Origin: Mycolicibacter heraklionensis
GTDB lineage: Bacteria > Actinomycetota > Actinomycetes > Mycobacteriales > Mycobacteriaceae
Direction: 5' to 3'
Length of the DNA: 64,000 nucleotides
Assembly (NCBI RefSeq): GCF_001021505.1
Contig: NZ_LDPO01000015.1
Coordinates: forward strand, 62,001-126,000
The notes under the pieces are model-generated. The model was not told where the DNA came from. It was given only the letters and a program-made list of their open reading frames with translations, and did not search any database. A program made the position numbers and the translations under genes. The number at the start of each line of letters is the position of its first letter. Position 1 is the first letter of the stretch. Shown here one piece after another: positions 58,263 through 64,000 of the stretch.

Positions 58263-58819
58263 TGTTTCACCAAGTGTCCCCACCCCAGCCGCGACGATGC
58301 CTGTTCGCTGTCTTGGCCATCGTCGCACTAACCGCAGGATGTCACGTGTCCCAACCATATGAACCCACTCCGCCCAGCGTCGCCGCCGAGGCCTTGGCCG
58401 TTCTCAAGTCGTTGCCGTCGTTTGAGGACACTCAAACTCAGGTAGCCGCCACGATGAATGAAATAACCGCCGCCGCAAAACAACTCATCCCGTCCATCGT
58501 CTGGGAGACCCTGGACGAGGGAGATGGCGGAAATTGCGAGCGGCCATATGAGCAAACCGACGGTAAGCGTTACTTCCTGCCGGACGCGGTTGCCCGGGAT
58601 GTCACGGTGTCAGAGCAGGCCTGGGCCAAGCTCGAAGAGGCCGCCAAGGCGGCGGCCGCCAAGCTGGACGCCACCGAGATTCAGGTCATGCAAGATCAGC
58701 CGGGCAATCACGACGTCGGGTTCTATGGCCCCACCGGTCTTTTCATCAAAGTCGGCTATCGGGGAAACCTCGTGGTTTCCGGCTACACCGGCTGCCGGCT
58801 GCCGCAGGACAAGAAGTAA
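58262..58819 (+). CDS. LppA/LppV-like lipoprotein
   Basis: A 185-residue predicted lipoprotein. The signal peptide ends in the lipobox LTAGC with Cys27. The mature part contains SIVWETLDEGDGGNC, a middle DAVARDVTVSEQAW and a C-terminal NHDVGFYGPTGLFIKVGYRG followed by a TGCRL ending, the pattern of mycobacterial LppA-type lipoproteins. ATG 58262 overlaps the stop of the DUF1023 gene (TGATG) with AAGGAA upstream, so the two are translationally coupled. An immunity or chaperone role for the upstream protein is inferred from this pairing. It converges with the ADH gene after four bases. Confidence 0.78.
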   Translation: MFHQVSPPQPRRCLFAVLAIVALTAGCHVSQPYEPTPPSVAAEALAVLKSLPSFEDTQTQVAATMNEITAAAKQLIPSIVWETLDEGDGGNCERPYEQTDGKRYFLPDAVARDVTVSEQAWAKLEEAAKAAAAKLDATEIQVMQDQPGNHDVGFYGPTGLFIKVGYRGNLVVSGYTGCRLPQDKK

Positions 58820-58823
58820 CCGC

Positions 58824-59948
58824 CTACCAGTCCGATTCGTCGAACGTGATCACGCCGCGGATGTTCTTGCCGTCGACCATGTCGGCGTAGCCGGAGTTGA
58901 TGTCCTCCAGCTTGTAAGTCGTGGTGATCATCTCGTCGATCTTGAGCAGCCCGGACTTGTACAGGCCCACCAGCTTAGGCGTCTCGATGTGCGAGCTACC
59001 GCCGCCGAAGATGTTGCCCTTCAACGTCTTCTGCAACATGGTGAACAAGAACAGGTTCAACTTGACGTCGGCGTCGACCATCGAGCCCATGCCGGTGACC
59101 ACGCAGGTGCCGGTCTTGGCGGTCAGGGTCAGCGCCTCTTCGATGTACTCGCCCTTCATGTCGCCCACCGCGATGATCACCTTGTCGGCCATCAGGCCCC
59201 AGGTCTCCTCCATCACCGGCATGATCGCCTCGGCCATGGACGGGTAGACGTGCGTGGCGCCGAACTTGACGGCCTGATCACGCTTGAACGCCACCGGGTC
59301 GATCGCGATGACGCGCCGCGCGCCGGACAGCACCGCGCCCTGCAGGGCGCTCATACCGATGCCGCCGACGCCGACGATGATCACGGTCTCGCCGGGCTTG
59401 ACCTCGGCGACGTTGGTGGCCGAGCCGAAGCCGGTGGGCACAGCGCAACCCATGATCGCCGCGGTCTCGAACGGCACGTCCTTGTCGATCTTGACCACCG
59501 AGTCCTGATGCACGGTCATGTAGGGCGCGAACGTGCCGAGCAGGTTCATCGGGGAAACTTCATGCGAACCGGCGTGGATCCGGTTGGTGCCGTCGGCGAT
59601 GGCCTTTCCGCCCAGCAACACCGCGCCCCGATCGCACAGCGAACGGAAGCCCTTCATGCACGGCGGGCAGTTGCCGCAGGCTGGGATGAAGGCCATCACC
59701 ACGTGGTCGCCCTCTTCCAGGCCCGTCACGCCCTTGCCGACCTTGGTGATGACCCCGGCACCCTCGTGGCCGCCGAGTGCCGGCAGGCCGATCGGGGTGG
59801 CCCCGGTGGTCAGGTGATAGTCGGAGTGGCACATGCCCGCGGCGTGCATCCGGACCTGGACTTCGCCTTCAACCGGGTCGCCCAGCTCGATCTCGTCGAC
59901 CCGCCACGGCGAGTTCAGCTCCCACAACAATGCGCCCTTGGTCTTCAT
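58824..59948 (-). CDS. NDMA-dependent-type zinc alcohol dehydrogenase
   Basis: A 374-residue class III-like alcohol dehydrogenase. GMCHSD and LGGHEGAG carry catalytic zinc ligands; CGNCPPCMKGFRSLC supplies the structural zinc cysteines; VIIVGVGGIGMSALQGAVL binds NAD(H). The sequence resembles H37Rv AdhB (Rv0761c) and the NDMA-dependent group in which the nicotinamide stays tightly bound. It would oxidise alcohols, perhaps sterol side-chain or fatty alcohols. ATG 59948 is 12 bases from a KstR-like box, which suggests sterol-responsive control. Confidence 0.9.
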   Translation of the reverse strand: MKTKGALLWELNSPWRVDEIELGDPVEGEVQVRMHAAGMCHSDYHLTTGATPIGLPALGGHEGAGVITKVGKGVTGLEEGDHVVMAFIPACGNCPPCMKGFRSLCDRGAVLLGGKAIADGTNRIHAGSHEVSPMNLLGTFAPYMTVHQDSVVKIDKDVPFETAAIMGCAVPTGFGSATNVAEVKPGETVIIVGVGGIGMSALQGAVLSGARRVIAIDPVAFKRDQAVKFGATHVYPSMAEAIMPVMEETWGLMADKVIIAVGDMKGEYIEEALTLTAKTGTCVVTGMGSMVDADVKLNLFLFTMLQKTLKGNIFGGGSSHIETPKLVGLYKSGLLKIDEMITTTYKLEDINSGYADMVDGKNIRGVITFDESDW

Positions 59949-59960
59949 GACCGGCCATCA

Positions 59961-59974
59961 TAGAACACGTTTCA
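59961..59974. promoter_or_regulatory. KstR-like operator box
   Basis: TAGAACACGTTTCA matches TNNAACNNGTTNNA at every fixed position. It lies 12 bases upstream of the reverse-strand ADH ATG and in the 68-base gap after the SDR gene stop. Symmetry outside the core is partial compared with the site at 773. Confidence 0.6.
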
Positions 59975-60016
59975 GAAGCGGCCCTGACGGGTGCTCTTAG
60001 CTGGGAGAATGCTGTC

Positions 60017-60760
60017 CTAGCTGGTCTTGTGTGGAATGCCCACCGACAGGCCTCCGTCGATCACCAGGTCGGCCCCGGTCATGTAGGAGGACTCGTCGGA
60101 AGCCAGGAAGACCACCGCGGTGGACACCTCCGCCGACTTGGCGCCCCGGCCCAGCGGAATCTGCAGCGAGTCATCGGGGATCGCGATGGTCATCCGGGTG
60201 CGGATCAGCCCGGGCAGCACACTGTTGATCCGGATGTTGTGCGGCGCCAGTTCGACAGCGGCGGCCTTGGCCAGCCCGCGCACTCCCCACTTCGAAGCGA
60301 CGTAGCCGTACAGGCCGGCGGTGCCGCGCATCCCTTCTACCGACGAGATGTTGATGATGGAGCCGCTGCCGGCTGCCTTCATCGGAGCGACGGCGGCGTG
60401 CATGCCCAGCATGGTCCCGGTCAGGTTGACGTCGAGAACCTGCTGCCAGGCGGCCAGGTCGAAGTTTTCGAGGGCGTTGTATTTGGCGATCCCGGCGTTG
60501 TTCACCAAGACGTCGAGGCTGCCGAAGGCATCGACCGCGGCCTGGGCGGCGGCTTGCCACTGCTCGGGCTGGGTGACGTCGAGACGGACGAAGCGGGCGG
60601 TGTCGGCCCCCAGCTCGTCGGCGAGTTTGCTGCCCTCATCCTCCAGAACGTCACCGATCACGACCTTGGCGCCCTCGGCGGCCAGCGCCCGGGTGTGTGC
60701 AGCGCCCATGCCCCGCGCGCCGCCGCTGATCAGCGCAACTTTGCCTTCGACTCGTCCCAT
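60017..60760 (-). CDS. Short-chain dehydrogenase, hydroxysteroid dehydrogenase-like
   Basis: A 247-residue SDR close to the H37Rv protein Rv2002 (FabG3), a 20-beta-hydroxysteroid dehydrogenase. Motifs are ISGGARGMGAAHTRAL, DVTQPEQW, NNAGIAKYNA, a catalytic Ser in INISSVEG and YVASK. The C-terminus SSYMTGADLVIDGGLSVG is standard. Asp after strand 2 (IGDVLED) suggests NAD. ATG 60760 was chosen; the in-frame sequence running far upstream crosses the lipase gene and is an artefact. The KstR-like box downstream controls the next gene, not this one, unless transcription differs. Confidence 0.9.
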   Translation of the reverse strand: MGRVEGKVALISGGARGMGAAHTRALAAEGAKVVIGDVLEDEGSKLADELGADTARFVRLDVTQPEQWQAAAQAAVDAFGSLDVLVNNAGIAKYNALENFDLAAWQQVLDVNLTGTMLGMHAAVAPMKAAGSGSIINISSVEGMRGTAGLYGYVASKWGVRGLAKAAAVELAPHNIRINSVLPGLIRTRMTIAIPDDSLQIPLGRGAKSAEVSTAVVFLASDESSYMTGADLVIDGGLSVGIPHKTS

Positions 60761-60808
60761 GGCTGGCGAGGTTACCTGGGCGGACACTTTGCCCGTTACG
60801 CTGCCCTG

Positions 60809-61660
60809 ATGGCATCCCCCGGCTCTGGGACCCGCACCGAGCGAACCTTCGAAGGCGTGCGGGGGGTTCCGATCGTCTACGACACCTGGACGCCGGACAC
60901 TCCGCCGCGCGCCGTGGTGGTGCTCTCCCACGGTTTCGGCGAGCATGCCCGTCGCTATGACCACGTCGCGGAACGGTTCGCTGCGGCGGGGCTGGTGACC
61001 TACGCGCTGGACCACCGCGGACACGGGCGCTCGGGCGGCAAGCGCGTGCTGTGCCGCAGCATCGCCGAATACACCGATGACTTCCACACCTGCGCGGGTA
61101 TCGCCGCCCGCGAGCACCCCGGACTGCCGCGGGTGGTGCTCGGGCACAGCATGGGCGGGGCGATCGTGTTCAGCTACGGCGTCGACCGCCCCGACGACTA
61201 CCAGTTGATGGTGTTGTCCGGGCCCGCGGTGGCTATGACCGACACGGTGTCGCCGGGGTTGGCCTTCGTCGCCAAAGCGGTCGGGGCTATTGCGCCGAGC
61301 CTGCCGGTGGAGAAACTCGACAGCGCTCTGGTCTCGCGCGACCCGGCGGTGGTGGCCGCTTACAACGAGGATCCGCTGGTGTACCACGGCCGGGTACCGG
61401 CCGGGGTGGCGCGGGCGCTGATCAAGGTCGGCGAGACCATGCCGACGCGGGCGCAGGCGCTCACGGCGCCGCTGCTGGTGGTACATGGCGCCGACGACGG
61501 CCTGGTCCCCGCCGACGGCAGCGAGCGGCTGGTGGAGTGCGTCGGTTCGGACGACGTGCGGTTGATCGTGTACCCGGGGCTCTACCACGAGGTATTCAAC
61601 GAACCAGAGCGTGCACAGGTGCTCGACGACGTGGTGGGCTGGATCGACGCGCATCTGTGA
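60809..61660 (+). CDS. Monoacylglycerol lipase (Rv0183-like)
   Basis: A 283-residue alpha/beta hydrolase close to H37Rv Rv0183, an exported monoglyceride lipase. VLSHGFGEHARRYDHVAERF forms the oxyanion region, GHSMGGAIVF has the nucleophile Ser114, HGADDGLVP the Asp and YHEVFNEPER the His. It hydrolyses monoacylglycerols in lipid uptake. No typical signal peptide is visible. ATG 60809 is divergent from the SDR gene with 48 bases between them. Confidence 0.92.
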   Translation: MASPGSGTRTERTFEGVRGVPIVYDTWTPDTPPRAVVVLSHGFGEHARRYDHVAERFAAAGLVTYALDHRGHGRSGGKRVLCRSIAEYTDDFHTCAGIAAREHPGLPRVVLGHSMGGAIVFSYGVDRPDDYQLMVLSGPAVAMTDTVSPGLAFVAKAVGAIAPSLPVEKLDSALVSRDPAVVAAYNEDPLVYHGRVPAGVARALIKVGETMPTRAQALTAPLLVVHGADDGLVPADGSERLVECVGSDDVRLIVYPGLYHEVFNEPERAQVLDDVVGWIDAHL

Positions 61661-61705
61661 GTTGCTGTCGGCGCGGTGTCGCCGATGTCGGTTAGCGTGG
61701 CGGCC

Positions 61706-62458
61706 ATGAGCACCGACGACAAGATGTTGGCGCGGATCGCCGCCCTGTTGCGCCAGGCCGAAGGCACCGACAACGCCCACGAGGCCGAAGCGTTCATGGC
61801 GGCGGCGCAGCGGCTGGCCACCGCGACCTCGATCGACCTGGCGGTGGCTCGCGCGCACTCCGCCACCCGGACAGCGGCCACCGCGCCGGTGCAGCGCACC
61901 ATCACCATCGGATCGCCCGGCGCCCGGGGGTTGCGCACCTATGTGCAGCTGTTCGTGGGGATCGCCGCGGCCAACGACGTGCGCTGTGACGTGGCAACCA
62001 ATTCGACCTATGTCTACGCCTACGGCTTCGCCGAGGACATCGACGCCACCCACGCCCTCTACGCCAGCCTGGTCGTTCAGATGGTCCGGGCCTCCGACGC
62101 CTACATCGCCACCGGTGAGCACCGCCCCACCCCCACCATCACCGCTCGGCTGAACTTCCACTTGGCGTTCGGCGCCCGGGTCGGCCAGCGGCTGGCCGAG
62201 GCCCGCGACGAGACCCGACGCGATGCCGAGAAGGATCGGAGCAGGCCGCCGGGTACCGCGATTGCGTTGCGCAACAAGGAGCTCGAGCTGCGCGACTTCT
62301 ACCGCGGCACCTCGAAGGCCCGCGGCACCTGGCGGGCCACCCGGGCGTCGGCGGGATATTCGTCTGCGGCGCGCCGGGCCGGGGATCGGGCCGGCCGCAA
62401 AGCCCGGCTGGGGGACAGTGCCGAGCTGTCGGTGGCGCGGTCCGCGCTGGAGCGGTGA
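61706..62458 (+). CDS. DUF2786 protein (Rv0184-like)
   Basis: A 250-residue protein beginning with a DUF2786 domain: DDKMLARIAALLRQAEGTDN and AEAFMAAAQRLATATSIDL. The rest holds VQLFVGIAAANDVRCDVA and a basic, Arg/Ala-rich C-terminus. Function is unknown; the domain is common in phages and actinobacteria. ATG 61706 is used. Its stop overlaps the GTG of the next gene, and this gene pair has the same order as Rv0184-Rv0185. Confidence 0.87.
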   Translation: MSTDDKMLARIAALLRQAEGTDNAHEAEAFMAAAQRLATATSIDLAVARAHSATRTAATAPVQRTITIGSPGARGLRTYVQLFVGIAAANDVRCDVATNSTYVYAYGFAEDIDATHALYASLVVQMVRASDAYIATGEHRPTPTITARLNFHLAFGARVGQRLAEARDETRRDAEKDRSRPPGTAIALRNKELELRDFYRGTSKARGTWRATRASAGYSSAARRAGDRAGRKARLGDSAELSVARSALER

Positions 62459-62961
62459 GCGGCAACGCTTCGGGGCGCGACGCTCAGCGCGCCAAGGTCT
62501 ACGCCGCGGAGGTCTTCGTCCGCACCTTGTTCGACCGCGCAGCTGAGACCGGTAGGCGCAGTGTGGAGTTCTTCGGCACCGAGCTGACGTTGCCGCCCGA
62601 GGCCCGGTTCGGTTCGGTGGCTGCCGTTCAGCGCTACGTCGATGACGTCATGGCGCTGTCGACGGTGCGCGGTCGGTGGCCGGATGCTTCTGGGTTGGCC
62701 GTGCGTGCACGCCGCGGGACTACGGCCGCGCACTACGAAAAGCTTGGTGCGGCAGGAATTATCGCCGTACCGGAACGCGGTGTGGACTGGGCGCTGCGGG
62801 AACTGGTGGTACTGCACGAGATTGCGCACCATCTGTGTGACACTCGGCCGCCGCACGGCCCGGACTTCGTTGCGACGTTCTGTGAGTTGGCCGAACTGGT
62901 GATGGGCCCGGAGCTGGGATATGTGCTGCGGGTGGTGTTCGCCAAGGAAGGTGTGCGGTGA
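62455..62961 (+). CDS. HExxH metallopeptidase-like protein (Rv0185-like)
   Basis: A 168-residue protein with VVLHEIAHHLCDTRPPHGPDF, giving a HExxH zinc motif followed by a third His eight residues on, consistent with a compact gluzincin or metzincin-like site. Family members are small putative zinc metallohydrolases next to DUF2786 genes. GTG 62455 overlaps the upstream stop as GTGA, so the two products may act together. Substrate is unknown. Confidence 0.85.
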   Translation: MSGNASGRDAQRAKVYAAEVFVRTLFDRAAETGRRSVEFFGTELTLPPEARFGSVAAVQRYVDDVMALSTVRGRWPDASGLAVRARRGTTAAHYEKLGAAGIIAVPERGVDWALRELVVLHEIAHHLCDTRPPHGPDFVATFCELAELVMGPELGYVLRVVFAKEGVR

Positions 62962-63020
62962 CGTGCGCTCCGGTGCGGTGTCGGTCATCATCTGACGATG
63001 GCGAGTAGCACGGGTGCGCC

Positions 63021-64000
63021 GTGAGCAGACCGAGCCTGCACTACCTGCGGGCCGGCTACCTGGTCGCCGCCGCGGGTGGTGATCCGTGGGCCGTTGATGA
63101 CAGCGTGCAGGCCGGAAGCCCAACCCAGATCAACTTCCTGGCGCAGGCGTTTCACTCGGCGGCCGGCTCGTCCACCGCGGCCGAGGAGAGTTTCCGCATC
63201 GCTCGACAGCACTTCGAGCAGTACAACCGCGAGAACGGTGAGCAGCCGATCAACAACGGCGCCGAAGTGCAACGGGTCAAAGAGGGCCTGCATGCCACCA
63301 ACCAACAACTCGGCCAGATCGCGGCCGACTTGGAGACCATCGCCGCCGCCTTAGCCCAGGCCCGGCAGCGTTGCGGTGAGCAGATCGAGGCGCTCAATGC
63401 CAATCTGCGGGGCTACGACGAGTATCTGGCTGATTACAACACCCATTACCTGGGATACCAACTACACGGTGACGATGTCGACACCCTGATCGAAAAGTGT
63501 TGGGACGGTGCGATAGCCGATACCCGGACGGTGCTGGCCAACGTCATGCTGCTGCGTGACGGCTATTCCGAGACGTTGCAGGCGGCGCTGACTAAGCTGC
63601 GGGTCAAAGACGGCTATGACCCCGAGGCCGTGGTGCGCAGTTTCGAGGCCGGCGCCACGCCAAAGCCGTTGAACCCCGCGGATGTGGAGAGTTTCAAGGT
63701 GTTGGCCCGGCAGGTCATGGCCAATGATGGTGTGCCGCCAGATCAGAGCGAAGCGCGGATCGATGCGGCGGTGCTGCAGGCCCAGCAGCCGCTACCGCGC
63801 TACGTTGCTCCCGAGTCGCAGCGGCGGGCGCCGTTGGGGTTCGGCGATGCGTTCGGAGACCGGTGGCGAGCCACCGAAGGGGCCGTCAAGAACCTGCTCG
63901 GACAAGGTGAACCGGGCGGCCCCGGTGTCCTGGAATCTTGGGGTGGCCTGGCCAAGGGGCTTGGTGACACCTTCCTCAACCCGGTCGGCGCGGGTGTCGC
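63021..64000 (+). CDS. Second toxin-like protein with shared N-terminal domain, 3' truncated by window
   Basis: The first 326 codons of a longer gene. Residues 1 to about 117 are nearly the same as in the DUF1023 protein at 56349 (including PTQINFLAQAFHSAAGS), then the sequences separate. The following region includes KLRVKDGYDPEAVV, which again resembles the first protein, and then a different linker, YVAPESQRRAPLGFGDAFGD. The C-terminal domain lies beyond the window, so its activity is unknown. Shared leader plus variable end is the pattern of polymorphic toxins. GTG 63021 is the start. Confidence 0.8.
   Translation, partial: MSRPSLHYLRAGYLVAAAGGDPWAVDDSVQAGSPTQINFLAQAFHSAAGSSTAAEESFRIARQHFEQYNRENGEQPINNGAEVQRVKEGLHATNQQLGQIAADLETIAAALAQARQRCGEQIEALNANLRGYDEYLADYNTHYLGYQLHGDDVDTLIEKCWDGAIADTRTVLANVMLLRDGYSETLQAALTKLRVKDGYDPEAVVRSFEAGATPKPLNPADVESFKVLARQVMANDGVPPDQSEARIDAAVLQAQQPLPRYVAPESQRRAPLGFGDAFGDRWRATEGAVKNLLGQGEPGGPGVLESWGGLAKGLGDTFLNPVGAGV

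Noticed and set aside
60017..62161. Reverse 714-codon frame containing the SDR
   Set aside because: Only the last 247 residues form an SDR with a proper start at 60760; the rest is antisense to the lipase and DUF2786 genes.

Overview
The window is chromosomal DNA from a high-GC actinobacterium, almost certainly a non-tuberculous mycobacterium. It carries two mce (mammalian cell entry) lipid-import operons, a PtpB phosphatase, FadD5 and Mce-associated membrane proteins. Gene order also follows the M. tuberculosis H37Rv interval from about Rv0138 to Rv0185, judged from memory of that genome and of the protein families. No tRNA, rRNA or CRISPR array was seen.

Layout. (1) 1-10.4 kb: a conserved block with an enoyl-CoA hydratase start, a VOC protein, the Rv0138-Rv0140-like operon behind a KstR-type palindrome, a 3-methyladenine glycosylase, two divergent TetR regulators with a methyltransferase, an Rv0148-like SDR, ptpB, a 47-codon gene and an Rv0158-like TetR. 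A VapBC module and a 13E12-type HNH nuclease remnant follow. (2) 10.4-12.7 kb: an alpha/beta hydrolase and an Rv0161-like FAD oxidase. (3) 12.7-23.9 kb: an accessory catabolic cluster that interrupts the expected synteny. It has a TetR, an atypical SDR, two thioesterases, an SMP-30 lactonase-like protein, a DUF427 protein, and a seven-gene operon with a P450, MDR and SDR dehydrogenases, an HpcH-type aldolase and a Baeyer-Villiger-like flavoprotein. Three divergent promoter regions in it share one operator, TTACA-N14-TGT(A/C)A. (4) 23.9-40.5 kb: adhE1, thioesterase, TB18.5-like SRPBCC protein, fadD5, yrbE1AB, mce1A-F and four Mce-associated genes. The mce1R repressor gene is missing. (5) 40.5-53.4 kb: a DUF1275 membrane protein, a secreted MPT64-like protein, and a second, reverse-strand mce operon of unassigned class that converges on mce1 and is bracketed by two paralogous Mce-associated genes. 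(6) 53.4-55.5 kb: an apparently intact IS607-family element with TnpA and TnpB. (7) 55.6-64 kb: pirin, a DUF1023 alpha/beta-hydrolase polymorphic-toxin-like gene translationally coupled to an LppA-like lipoprotein, an NDMA-type alcohol dehydrogenase with a KstR-like box, a steroid-dehydrogenase-like SDR, a monoacylglycerol lipase, DUF2786 and HExxH proteins, and the start of a second toxin-like gene.

How the genes work together. The mce operons encode inner-membrane permeases (YrbE), periplasmic MCE-domain subunits and a lipoprotein that form lipid importers; no ATPase is encoded here, so MceG must lie elsewhere. FadD5, the thioesterases and the dehydrogenases would activate and process imported lipids. 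The most notable possible new systems are the TTACA/TGTAA regulon for an unknown, perhaps cyclic, substrate and the DUF1023/LppA pair with its reshuffled second copy.
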